Positions 8,602 through 17,074 of a stretch of 64,000 nucleotides of DNA are shown piece by piece. The DNA is from Neptuniibacter victor. GTDB taxonomy: Bacteria > Pseudomonadota > Gammaproteobacteria > Pseudomonadales > Balneatricaceae. Each line of letters starts with the position of its first letter. Position 1 is the stretch's first letter. The position numbers and the translations under genes were made by a program. Under the pieces are notes generated by a model. That model searched no databases. It was not told the origin of the DNA and saw only the letters and a list, made by a program, of their open reading frames with translations. The stretch covers positions 1,860,001 to 1,924,000 of the forward strand of contig AP025763.1 of the NCBI GenBank assembly GCA_027943745.1, written 5' to 3'.

Positions 8602-9456
8602 TTATAGCTCTTGTTTGTTGGCCGCTTCTAAGGTGTTTTCCATTAGCGTAGCAACGGTCATCGGGCCAACACCACCAGGAACGGGTGTAATAAAGGCGGC
8701 GTGTTGCTCTGCAGCTTCGTATCCGACATCACCCACGAGGCGACCATCTTCTAAGCGGTTAATGCCTACATCGATAACGGTAGCACCATCTTTGATCCAT
8801 TCACCTTTTACAAGGTTAGGAATGCCAACGCCAACCACGACTAGATCTGCTCTGCGAACATGAGCTTCAAGGTCTTTGGTAAAACGGTGGGTTGTGGTGA
8901 CAGTACAGCCTGCTAATAACAGTTCTAATGTCATCGGGCGGCCAACGATGTTTGACGCACCGACAACAACTGCTTCCATGCCGTGTAGGTCTTGACCGGT
9001 TGATTCTAGAAGGGTCATCACACCTTTAGGTGTGCAAGGGCGTAATACCGGCATACGTTGTGCCAGGCGACCAAGATTGAATGCATGGAATCCGTCAACA
9101 TCTTTGTCAGGACGAATCCGTTCTAGGATCTCGTTGCCATCTAAGTGCTCAGGTAGTGGCAATTGAACAAGAATGCCATTGCAGCTGTTGTCTGCATTAA
9201 GCTCGTCAACAAGATCAAGTAGCGCTTGCTGTGAAGTGTCTGCTGGTAGGTCGAAAGAACGAGATTCAAAGCCAACTTCTTGGCAGGCGTTCTTTTTATT
9301 ACGGACGTAAACTTGTGAAGCCGGGTCCATGCCAACCAATATAACGGCTAAACAGGGAGCTTTCTTGCCATCGTCTATACGCTGCTGAACCCCTTCAGCA
9401 ACTTGACGACGTACGTTTGCGGCAATTTGTTTGCCATCAATTTTCTGCGCGCTCAT
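8602..9456 (-). CDS. folD: bifunctional methylenetetrahydrofolate dehydrogenase / methenyltetrahydrofolate cyclohydrolase
   Basis: The product has 284 residues, the family length. It interconverts 5,10-methylene-, 5,10-methenyl- and 10-formyl-tetrahydrofolate using NADP, supplying one-carbon units for purines and formyl-methionine. The active site is visible as Tyr50 and Lys54 in SQVYVRNKK, with the family block [11 protein letters not shown] near residue 98 and the C-terminal [15 protein letters not shown]. Convergent with cysS and divergent from the tRNA cluster; this cysS-folD-tRNA-tig order is conserved in Pseudomonas-like genomes. Confidence 0.99.
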   Translation of the reverse strand: MSAQKIDGKQIAANVRRQVAEGVQQRIDDGKKAPCLAVILVGMDPASQVYVRNKKNACQEVGFESRSFDLPADTSQQALLDLVDELNADNSCNGILVQLPLPEHLDGNEILERIRPDKDVDGFHAFNLGRLAQRMPVLRPCTPKGVMTLLESTGQDLHGMEAVVVGASNIVGRPMTLELLLAGCTVTTTHRFTKDLEAHVRRADLVVVGVGIPNLVKGEWIKDGATVIDVGINRLEDGRLVGDVGYEAAEQHAAFITPVPGGVGPMTVATLMENTLEAANKQEL

Positions 9457-9814
9457 TAAAGGGACGTTCCTTTAGTAAATATATCTGGTGCGAATTCTCT
9501 CATGGTTAGGGTAGGGGGCCAAGGGGCATTTAGTATTTAGGTTGTCTAAATTAAAAGGCTCATGAGCGGATTCTTCCTTTATAAATAATAGGTTGACTAA
9601 ATATGAGCAAAAAACAGTCTGTTTTTGTATGCAAAATAAACATTTCTGAGCAGAAGATGATCAATCTAACTCTTTTATTTTGTTACATAAAAAAAGTGTT
9701 GACGCTGAATTTAGAGGTGTATATTATTCGCACCTCCTTAAGACGAGGCGCTTAAAAACAGCTTAAACAGCTGCTTGAGAAGTGCTAAGTTATTAGGGGC
9801 TGACGATGAGTCGG
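9457..9814. other. intergenic region between folD and the tRNA cluster
   Basis: This gap of about 358 bases holds the divergent folD promoter and the tRNA promoter described separately. It is AT-rich, with no reading frame that looks coding. Confidence 0.6.
9699..9727 (+). promoter_or_regulatory. sigma-70 promoter of the tRNA cluster
   Basis: The -35 box TTGACG (9699-9704) and -10 box TATTAT (9722-9727) are separated by exactly 17 bases. The start region that follows is C/G-rich (CGCACC), as is typical of stringently controlled stable-RNA promoters. The first tRNA begins about 85 bases downstream. Confidence 0.75.
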
Positions 9815-9891
9815 GCGCCTATAGCTCAACTGGATAGAGCAACGCCCTTCTAAGGCGTAGGTTCCAGGTTCGAGTCCTGGTGGGCGTACCA
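9815..9891 (+). tRNA. tRNA-Arg (anticodon TCT)
   Basis: A 77-base cloverleaf. The acceptor arms GCGCCTA/TGGGCGT contain two G-U pairs, the anticodon loop is CTTCTAA with anticodon TCT, the T-arm is CCAGG-TTCGAGT-CCTGG, and CCA is encoded. It is the first gene of the cluster and reads AGA codons. Confidence 0.97.
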
Positions 9892-9911
9892 TTGTCAGTA
9901 TAGAGAATTAT

Positions 9912-9988
9912 GGTGGGCATAGCTCAGTTGGTAGAGCTCCGGATTGTGATTCCGGCGGTCGTGGGTTCGAGCCCCATTGTCCACCCCA
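9912..9988 (+). tRNA. tRNA-His (anticodon GTG), copy 1
   Basis: The anticodon loop TTGTGAT gives GTG. It carries the histidine-specific extra G at -1, paired with discriminator C73. CCA is encoded. It is identical in sequence to the copy at 10108-10184. Confidence 0.97.
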
Positions 9989-10003
9989 TTCTCTAAAAGG
10001 TAA

Positions 10004-10088
<85 letters not shown>

Positions 10089-10107
10089 TTTGCAAGACAT
10101 ATATTGT

Positions 10108-10184
10108 GGTGGGCATAGCTCAGTTGGTAGAGCTCCGGATTGTGATTCCGGCGGTCGTGGGTTCGAGCCCCATTGTCCACCCCA
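10108..10184 (+). tRNA. tRNA-His (anticodon GTG), copy 2
   Basis: Identical to the copy at 9912-9988, including G-1 and C73. The flanking spacers differ, so only the tRNA bodies are duplicated or have been kept identical. Confidence 0.97.
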
Positions 10185-10218
10185 TTGCAAGCTGTATTAA
10201 AATTGAAGTGCCGTTTAT

Positions 10219-10303
<85 letters not shown>

Positions 10304-10382
10304 TTTACGATCACTTTAATTGTTAATACAAGAAATATTACTAGGCTTAGCGATCATGTTAAGTTTGGTTCGCACATAGTGC

Positions 10383-10467
<85 letters not shown>

Positions 10468-10759
10468 TTTAAAGCTCTATTCTCCTCTCTTATTCAATTC
10501 ATTAGCATATCTATTACTACTCAACTTTTACGCTTAAAAGTCGATTTTTGCTCATTTGAATTGTGCTAATAGAATATATTTATAATTCTTTCATTTTATT
10601 TCGCTTGCAAACTTGACTAATCAGGCCGGTTGCCGGAAAATTTCGCGCTTTGATTTTGCTCGAAATATTCGAGTACTGTGCAGATTAAGCGGCGTTATCG
10701 ATATTCGCCGGTCTGTTGAAGATTATTGATACAAGCATTTTTTATTTGTGAGGCATTAC

Positions 10760-12100
10760 ATGCAAGTTTCCGTTGAAACGACTTCTGGCCTAGAGCGACT
10801 GATGACGGTTTCCGTCCCTGCAGAGCGCATCGATCAGGATGTAAACAAACGCATCCAACAGACAGCACGTACAGTAAAAATCGATGGTTTCCGTCCAGGT
10901 AAAGTACCGGTTAAAGTAGTTAAGCAGCGTTACGGTAAAGGTATCCGTGAAGAGGTTTTGGGTCAGGTAGTACAAGAAAGCTTCTACCAGGCGCTTCAGC
11001 AGGAAGAGATTAATCCAGCTGGCACACCAGCGATCGAATTCACGAAGGATGCTGAAGGCGAAAGCTTAGAATATACAGCTAAATTCGAAGTATACCCAGC
11101 AATCGAACTTGCAGACTTCTCTGCGGTAGAGATCGAAAAGAAAAGCGCTGAAGTAAAAGATGCTGATCTAGATCAGATGATTGAAACGCTACGCAAGCAG
11201 CAAGCTGATTGGGCTGAAGTTGAGCGTGAAGCGGTAGACGGCGATCGTGTACGCATCGATTTCGAAGGTTTTGTTGATGGCGAAGCTTTTGATGGCGGTA
11301 AAGGCGAAGGCATGGACCTAGTACTAGGTTCAAACACAATGATCCCTGGTTTTGAATCAGGTCTTGTTGGTGCTAAAGCGGGTGCTGAGGTTGAGCTGAA
11401 TGTAACGTTCCCTGAGACATACCAAGCTGAAAACCTACAAGGTAAAGATGCTGTATTCAACGTTAAGGTTGCGACAGTTTCTGAGCAGGTACTCGCTGAG
11501 CTTAACGAAGAGTTCTTCGAGAAGTTTGGTCTAGAAGAGAAGACTGAAGAAGCGTTCCGTGCTGAAGTTAGCAGAAACATGGGTCGTGAACTTAATCAAG
11601 CGCTTAAGATGAAGCTTAAGGATCAGGTTTTCACTAAGCTTCTAGAAGCGAATGCGATTGAAGTTCCAGCTGCGCTTGTTGATAGCGAAATTGATAACCT
11701 ACGTCGTCAAGCTGTAATGCAGTTTGCTGGTCCGGATTCAGACATGGATCCAAACGCTCTTCCAAAAGAGATGTTTACAGACCAGGCTGACCGTCGCGTT
11801 AAAATTGGCCTATTGATGCAGGAAGTGATCAAAGTAAATGAGCTAGAAGCTGATGAAGCGCGTGTTCGTTCTACTTTAGAAGAGATGGCTGAAACGTATC
11901 AGGATCCTCAGCAAGTTATTGATTGGTACATGGGTAACGAAGAGATGCTGGGCCAGATCAAAGGTCTAGTTCTTGAAGAGCAGGTTGTTGATCAGCTTTT
12001 GGCTGCAGCTAAAGTATCTGACGTTGAAGTTAGCTACGAAGATGCAATCAAGCCAGAGCAACCAGCACCAGCTGAAGAAACAGAAGAAGCTGCTGAATAA
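10760..12100 (+). CDS. tig: trigger factor, ribosome-associated chaperone and peptidyl-prolyl isomerase
   Basis: The ATG at 10760 gives the canonical start MQVSVETTSGLE and has GAGG six bases upstream; an in-frame GTG at 10748 is less likely. The product has 446 residues, the normal length. The ribosome-binding loop GFRPGKVP is at residues 43-50. The FKBP-type isomerase domain spans about 150-245 (DRVRIDFEGFVDG), and the C-terminal chaperone arms end in an acidic tail rich in Glu, Pro and Ala. It binds nascent chains at the ribosome exit tunnel. It precedes clpP and clpX, the classical proteostasis cluster. Confidence 0.99.
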   Translation: MQVSVETTSGLERLMTVSVPAERIDQDVNKRIQQTARTVKIDGFRPGKVPVKVVKQRYGKGIREEVLGQVVQESFYQALQQEEINPAGTPAIEFTKDAEGESLEYTAKFEVYPAIELADFSAVEIEKKSAEVKDADLDQMIETLRKQQADWAEVEREAVDGDRVRIDFEGFVDGEAFDGGKGEGMDLVLGSNTMIPGFESGLVGAKAGAEVELNVTFPETYQAENLQGKDAVFNVKVATVSEQVLAELNEEFFEKFGLEEKTEEAFRAEVSRNMGRELNQALKMKLKDQVFTKLLEANAIEVPAALVDSEIDNLRRQAVMQFAGPDSDMDPNALPKEMFTDQADRRVKIGLLMQEVIKVNELEADEARVRSTLEEMAETYQDPQQVIDWYMGNEEMLGQIKGLVLEEQVVDQLLAAAKVSDVEVSYEDAIKPEQPAPAEETEEAAE

Positions 12101-12129
12101 TTTATATTCACACTTTTAAGTTTTTTAAG

Positions 12130-12163
12130 AACGACAGTTAGCAGATGCGGCTGTCGTTTTTTT
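12130..12163 (+). terminator. intrinsic terminator of tig
   Basis: Stem AACGACAG / CTGTCGTT with a 13-base loop, followed by a T-run. Confidence 0.88.
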
Positions 12164-12191
12164 GTTTATGCATATTAAATATTGTTTTTAG

Positions 12192-12253
12192 GGAATTAAT
12201 TATTCCATAGTGACTCAATAGCATAATCTGTATGCTGAAATCACTTAAGTGAT
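12192..12253. promoter_or_regulatory. cluster of three short palindromes upstream of clpP
   Basis: Three inverted repeats lie in a row: GGAAT-TAATT-ATTCC (12192-12206), AGCATA-ATCTG-TATGCT (12220-12236) and the perfect palindrome ATCACTTAAGTGAT (12240-12253). They lie 90-150 bases before the clpP start and could be operators or part of the clpP promoter region. The regulator is unknown. Confidence 0.35.
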
Positions 12254-12344
12254 AAGTTCATCGCAGGATTAGTTTCTTAGCCTGAGTATACGTAGTATTA
12301 TCGAGAGCTTGGTTTAATTTTAATTTCCGTTTAAGGAGTGATAG

Positions 12345-12971
12345 ATGACGGATTTTGGCAAGGGTGGCACTGATATCCTAAGCAGTCTTGTTCCTATGGT
12401 TGTTGAACAGTCTGCACGTGGTGAGCGCGCTTATGATATCTATTCCCGTCTCTTAAAAGAGCGAGTAATTTTCTTAGTTGGGCCTGTTGAAGATCACATG
12501 GCCAACTTAGTAGTTGCGCAGTTGCTGTTCTTAGAAGCGGAAAACCCTGATAAAGACATTCATCTTTATATTAATTCGCCAGGTGGTTCTGTAACGGCGG
12601 GGATGTCTATTTACGATACGATGCAGTTCATCAAGCCTGATGTGAGCACAATGTGTATGGGGCAAGCGGCTAGTATGGGTGCGTTTTTACTTGCTGGCGG
12701 CGCTGAAGGTAAGCGTTTTGCTTTACCAAACTCTCGCGTGATGATTCATCAGCCTTTGGGTGGCTATCAAGGTCAGGCAACTGATATTGAGATCCATACG
12801 AAAGAGATCCTCAGCATTCGTAACAAATTGAATACGTTGCTTGCTGAGCATACGGGACAAGATTTAGAAACCATTGCTAGAGATACGGATAGAGATAACT
12901 TTATGGATCCGTATGCGGCTAAAGATTATGGTTTGATCGATGAAGTACTAGATCGTCGTAATACAGACTGA
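12345..12971 (+). CDS. clpP: ATP-dependent Clp protease proteolytic subunit
   Basis: The product has 208 residues. It is a serine protease that forms the double-heptamer chamber with ClpX or ClpA. The catalytic triad is Ser110 (GQAASMGAF), His135 (MIHQPLGG) and Asp184 (DTDRDNF), one residue offset from E. coli numbering. AAGGAG (12334-12339) lies five bases before the ATG. It is followed by clpX after a 121-base gap with no strong terminator. Confidence 0.99.
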   Translation: MTDFGKGGTDILSSLVPMVVEQSARGERAYDIYSRLLKERVIFLVGPVEDHMANLVVAQLLFLEAENPDKDIHLYINSPGGSVTAGMSIYDTMQFIKPDVSTMCMGQAASMGAFLLAGGAEGKRFALPNSRVMIHQPLGGYQGQATDIEIHTKEILSIRNKLNTLLAEHTGQDLETIARDTDRDNFMDPYAAKDYGLIDEVLDRRNTD

Positions 12972-13092
12972 TAAAGCGCTAAAATTATTACTATACTCAT
13001 ATGAAGTCGTTTATCGCATCGTCAGACTTGAAGTTTGAGGTTGCTGTAGCAATATTGTGTATAGGTCCGAAATAGAATAACGAGGAAGTCGA

Positions 13093-14382
13093 ATGACCGA
13101 CGAAATCAAAGGTAATGATGGTGACGATAGCGGTAAGCTTTTGTACTGTTCATTTTGTGGCAAAAGCCAAGATGAAGTACGTAAGTTAATTGCGGGACCC
13201 TCTGTCTTTATCTGTGACGAATGTGTTGATCTCTGTAATGACATCATTCGCGAAGAGATTCAGGATGCAGAACCTCAGGAAGAGAGTGATCATCTGCCGA
13301 CGCCTGCTGAGTTAAGTGCAGCGCTTGATGAGTATGTTATAGGTCAAGAACGAGCTAAAAAAGTGCTGGCTGTAGCGGTTTATAACCACTATAAGCGTCT
13401 GCGTTTCCAGAAAAACAGTAAATCTGAAGTAGAGCTAGGCAAGAGTAATATTCTCTTAATCGGCCCTACAGGGAGCGGCAAGACGTTATTAGCGCAAACG
13501 CTAGCACGTCTTTTGAATGTACCGTTTACAATCGCCGATGCAACGACGCTTACAGAGGCGGGTTACGTAGGTGAAGATGTAGAAAACATCATTCAAAAGC
13601 TTCTTCAGAAGTGTGATTATGATGTCGAAAAAGCACAGCTTGGTATCGTCTATATCGATGAGATTGATAAGATCTCGCGTAAATCAGATAACCCATCGAT
13701 CACACGTGATGTTTCTGGTGAAGGTGTACAACAAGCATTGCTAAAGCTAATCGAGGGTACGGTCGCTTCTGTGCCTCCTCAGGGCGGGCGTAAGCATCCA
13801 CAGCAGGAATTTTTACAGGTAGATACCTCTAATATCCTATTTATCTGTGGTGGTGCTTTTGCAGGCCTAGAGCAGATTATTCGTGATCGCTCTGAAAAAG
13901 GTTCTATCGGCTTTAGTGCAATCGTTAAAGGTAAGGACGAAGAGAAGACCGTTTCGGATAGCTTGCGAGAGATGGAAGCGGAAGATCTAGTTAAATATGG
14001 TCTTATTCCTGAATTTGTTGGCCGTTTACCAATGATTGCGACGTTGGCAGAGCTTGATGAAGCTGCGTTGATTCAGATCCTAACCGAACCGAAAAATAGC
14101 CTTACTAAACAGTATGGTGCACTTTTTGATATGGAAGGGGCAGAGGTGGACTTCCGCCAGTCAGCTCTTGATGCGATCGCTAAGAAGGCGCTTGAACGTA
14201 AAACGGGTGCTCGTGGCCTGCGTTCAATCATGGAAGCAACTTTGCTAGATATTATGTATCAGCTGCCTTCTATGGATAACGTGAGTAAAGTAGTGATTGA
14301 TGAGGGTGTTATCGAAGGGGATAACGATCCAATCCTAATCTACGAAAATACTGAGCAGCCTAAAGCGATGCCAGAAGAATAA
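13093..14382 (+). CDS. clpX: Clp protease ATP-binding subunit ClpX
   Basis: The product has 429 residues. The N-terminal zinc-binding domain has Cys19, Cys22, Cys41 and Cys44. The AAA+ domain contains the Walker A motif GPTGSGKT (124-131), Walker B VYIDEIDK, and the C-terminal arginine-containing GARGLRSI sensor region. It unfolds ssrA-tagged and other substrates for ClpP. Unlike in E. coli and Pseudomonas, lon does not follow; an HPt/HD-GYP-like gene does. Confidence 0.99.
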   Translation: MTDEIKGNDGDDSGKLLYCSFCGKSQDEVRKLIAGPSVFICDECVDLCNDIIREEIQDAEPQEESDHLPTPAELSAALDEYVIGQERAKKVLAVAVYNHYKRLRFQKNSKSEVELGKSNILLIGPTGSGKTLLAQTLARLLNVPFTIADATTLTEAGYVGEDVENIIQKLLQKCDYDVEKAQLGIVYIDEIDKISRKSDNPSITRDVSGEGVQQALLKLIEGTVASVPPQGGRKHPQQEFLQVDTSNILFICGGAFAGLEQIIRDRSEKGSIGFSAIVKGKDEEKTVSDSLREMEAEDLVKYGLIPEFVGRLPMIATLAELDEAALIQILTEPKNSLTKQYGALFDMEGAEVDFRQSALDAIAKKALERKTGARGLRSIMEATLLDIMYQLPSMDNVSKVVIDEGVIEGDNDPILIYENTEQPKAMPEE

Positions 14383-14407
14383 CATTTGATGTTATTTGTT
14401 GTTTTTA

Positions 14408-14434
14408 AAAGGATAGCTTTGCTATCCTTTTTTT
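14408..14434 (+). terminator. intrinsic terminator of clpX
   Basis: Stem AAAGGATAGC / GCTATCCTTT with a short TTT-type loop and a T-run. Confidence 0.93.
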
Positions 14435-14467
14435 ATGCCCTCTCTAAAACTCACGCTTAGGTGTTAA

Positions 14468-15577
14468 ATGACAGAGAATAATATTGCTGCGTTCCAGAGC
14501 CTAAGTGACGAACTTAAGACTGAGTTCTACAGTAGTTTCAAAGAAGCAACTGAAGAGCTTGATAACTGCTTTGATACATTAAACTGTCGTTATGATGCAG
14601 AAGTCATAAATGAGATGTTTCGCGCGGTGCATTCTGTGAAAGGGAATTGCCATATGGTATTTCTCGATGCGATCGCGGACGTGTGTCATAAATTGGAAGA
14701 TATCGTTCATCAGATTAGGAAGGGTGATTATTCCTATACTCCTGCACAAGGGGAGTTTATGACGTTTGTATTCACTCGGTTAGAGCAGTTAATTGCCTCA
14801 GTTATTTCGGGGGAAGAGGTTTCTGAGAACGATACCGCGGTTTTATTGTCTGGTGTCGCGCAAGTTTACAGTGCTGACCCGTCGCAGCGCGATTTAGTGA
14901 TACAGAAAACACTCGATAGCTTTTCTGGCATTCTATCCAGTGGTGTTGATCTCAGTGACAAAGTCTTAGATCGGCTTGAGAAACAGGAGCAACTGAAAGA
15001 TTTTAATGAACTCGATTTTATGGCTAATATTGCTCAATTGATGCAAGCGAAATCGATTCAAAATAAAGGTTGTCGATCACAGCTACTTGATTTGTCACTT
15101 AAGCTTAATCAGCAATTAGGCACGCCGGTTGTTCCTGAGCAGTTAACGGCCGCTTTTCATTTTCAAGTATTGGGAAATCGTTTCGTATCCTCTCCTGTGT
15201 TCGACATTACGCCGACCTCTGCAAAATGGGAACGGAATAAGGCGATGGAACAGTTAAGCCTCTCTGCTGGATTCTTAAAGTTGGGGAGTGATTGGTTGAA
15301 TGCTGCTGACATAATCATGCAAAGCTTTGAGCGTCATGATGGCAAGGGGCTTGCGGGCTTGCAGGGTGAAGAGATTAATCCTGGAGCAATGATTATCTCG
15401 CTAGCAAGATTTTACCAGCAGCTGTTTTATAAATTTAAGAAAGATAGTCGGGATAAAATAGCAGTTGCTAAATCGCTTAGGCGAATTAACAGTGAAAATG
15501 AGTATCGTTTTTCACCGGCTATCGTTGACGCGTTTAATCATATTGTCAGAAATGACCTGCAAAGCGTGATCTTATAA
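14468..15577 (+). CDS. HPt domain fused to a degenerate HD-GYP-like domain
   Basis: The product has 369 residues and no membrane segments. Residues 15-115 look like a histidine phosphotransfer domain: a four-helix pattern with the phosphoacceptor motif AVHSVKGN (His55). The C-terminal part (about 150-369) resembles an HDOD/HD-GYP region, of which only the RHDGKGLAGLQGEEI segment (289-303) is clear; it corresponds to the HD-GYP block around the GYP motif. The catalytic His-Asp pair is not found and GYP is replaced by GLA, so cyclic-di-GMP hydrolysis is unlikely. It may relay phosphate or act as a scaffold. It is monocistronic, after the clpX terminator. Confidence 0.65.
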   Translation: MTENNIAAFQSLSDELKTEFYSSFKEATEELDNCFDTLNCRYDAEVINEMFRAVHSVKGNCHMVFLDAIADVCHKLEDIVHQIRKGDYSYTPAQGEFMTFVFTRLEQLIASVISGEEVSENDTAVLLSGVAQVYSADPSQRDLVIQKTLDSFSGILSSGVDLSDKVLDRLEKQEQLKDFNELDFMANIAQLMQAKSIQNKGCRSQLLDLSLKLNQQLGTPVVPEQLTAAFHFQVLGNRFVSSPVFDITPTSAKWERNKAMEQLSLSAGFLKLGSDWLNAADIIMQSFERHDGKGLAGLQGEEINPGAMIISLARFYQQLFYKFKKDSRDKIAVAKSLRRINSENEYRFSPAIVDAFNHIVRNDLQSVIL

Positions 15578-15622
15578 GACCCACGCAACATCATTCCCCC
15601 ATGATATGGATTTTGTTTAAGT

Positions 15623-15660
15623 AAAAAAAATGCGTATACCGATAGTCGGAATACGCATCT
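15623..15660 (-). terminator. intrinsic terminator of the DAHP synthase gene
   Basis: Read on the minus strand, the stem GATGCGTATTCC / GGTATACGCAT (imperfect) is followed by eight T residues. It lies between convergent genes. Confidence 0.85.
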
Positions 15661-15694
15661 TGTCCTGCCTAGTCGTACTTAGGCCTAGTTCTAC

Positions 15695-16762
15695 TTAGCG
15701 TTTAGCGAGCACTGGCTTTAGTTTATTATTCATTTCAACTAGGCATTTCTCAGTCGCTTCCCAGTCGATACATCCATCTGTGATGGAGACGCCGTAGGCT
15801 AAATCTTCCAGATTATCTGGGATCGATTGATTGCCCCATCCTAGATTACTTTCGATCATCAAACCGACAATAGATTTGTTGCCTTCAAGAATCTGGTTGG
15901 CTGCATTTTCTGCCACTAGTGGTTGTAGAGCAGGGTCTTTACTTGAGTTTTCATGACTACAATCGATCATGATGTTGTTTGCTAATCCTGCTTTATCAAG
16001 CGCTTGCTCGCAAACAGCAACATTGACCGAATCATAGTTTGGTTTGCCACCACCACCACGAAGCACTACGTGACCGTATGGGTTGCCTTTGGTGTGGACG
16101 ATCGAAACCTGGCCTTCAGCATTAATACCAAGGAAGCGATGAGGAGCGCTCACTGATTTAAGAGCGTTGGTAGCAACGTCTAGGCCGCCATCGGTACCAT
16201 TTTTGAAACCTACCGCACATGATAAGCCTGAAGACATCTCACGGTGGGTCTGTGACTCTGTTGTACGAGCGCCGATAGCCGACCAAGAAATTAGATCTTG
16301 CATGTATTGTGGTGAAATTGGGTCCAGTGCTTCAGTTGCAAGAGGAAGGCCAAGCTCTGATAGATCAAGTAGCAGCTTGCGAGCGATGTGAAGACCTTCT
16401 TCGATCTCAAACGAATCGTTAAGGTGTGGGTCGTTGATCAAGCCTTTCCAGCCGACGGTTGTACGAGGCTTTTCAAAATACACACGCATGACAAGATATA
16501 AGGAATCTTTAACCTTCTCTTGAAGCTCAACCAGTTTCTTTCCATATTCGATCGCAGCATCCACATCATGAATAGAACATGGGCCAACGACTACAAAAAG
16601 GCGAGGGTCCTTACGGTCTAGAATGTCACGAACAACAGATCGACCCTGCATTACTGCGGCAGCCGCTTTTTCTGAAATCGGCATCTCTGCTTTTAGCGCG
16701 TCCGGTGAAACTAGGACGGTATTTGATTCAATATTTAAATCTTCAACGCGTGTATCAGTCAT
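15695..16762 (-). CDS. 3-deoxy-7-phosphoheptulonate synthase (DAHP synthase, class I AroFGH type)
   Basis: The product has 355 residues with the ATG at 16762, chosen over an in-frame GTG two codons upstream because AGGA is nine bases away. It condenses phosphoenolpyruvate with erythrose 4-phosphate in the first step of the shikimate pathway. Visible family blocks are VVGPCSIHD (near residue 62), EKPRTTVGWKGLINDP, the SWSAIGARTTESQTHRE block (Lys/Arg/Glu ligands) and IMIDCSHENSSKD with a metal-ligand Cys-His region. I cannot tell from sequence alone which aromatic amino acid inhibits it, so no isozyme letter is given. Confidence 0.95.
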   Translation of the reverse strand: MTDTRVEDLNIESNTVLVSPDALKAEMPISEKAAAAVMQGRSVVRDILDRKDPRLFVVVGPCSIHDVDAAIEYGKKLVELQEKVKDSLYLVMRVYFEKPRTTVGWKGLINDPHLNDSFEIEEGLHIARKLLLDLSELGLPLATEALDPISPQYMQDLISWSAIGARTTESQTHREMSSGLSCAVGFKNGTDGGLDVATNALKSVSAPHRFLGINAEGQVSIVHTKGNPYGHVVLRGGGGKPNYDSVNVAVCEQALDKAGLANNIMIDCSHENSSKDPALQPLVAENAANQILEGNKSIVGLMIESNLGWGNQSIPDNLEDLAYGVSITDGCIDWEATEKCLVEMNNKLKPVLAKR

Positions 16763-17074
16763 TATCACTTTTCCTGCTAAAGAAAGCCTTTTATCAATTA
16801 CTTAAGTGTCGATTTCTTGGCTTTCTAAACTCTTTATCAATGTGTCGCCTTTTTTACCATAAAGCCGTTAAGGTTATAAGTATGCAGAGGTTCTATTGTG
16901 CTCAGAAATGTTAACAATTTGCGTTTTACTTGCTAAGTGACAAATATGTCGCTTCCCAAAGGCGTGATACACTAGCGACAAAGTTATTTTGTGCTCTTAT
17001 TTTGGTTTTAATAGAACTGAATTAGATAGAAATGGTCTATGGAGCGATAGAATTCGAAATAATAGGAATTATTA
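16763..17074. other. divergent promoter region between DAHP synthase and dsbD
   Basis: About 312 bases with no coding-looking frame. It contains the imperfect palindrome GTGACAAATATGTCGC (16937-16952) and a further GCGACAA half-site near 16975, which could be an operator for either gene. No TyrR-type box was recognised with confidence. Confidence 0.4.

Noticed and set aside
11079-11580. Long antisense frames inside tig
   Set aside because: Shadows of the highly biased tig coding sequence; no ribosome sites or recognisable products.
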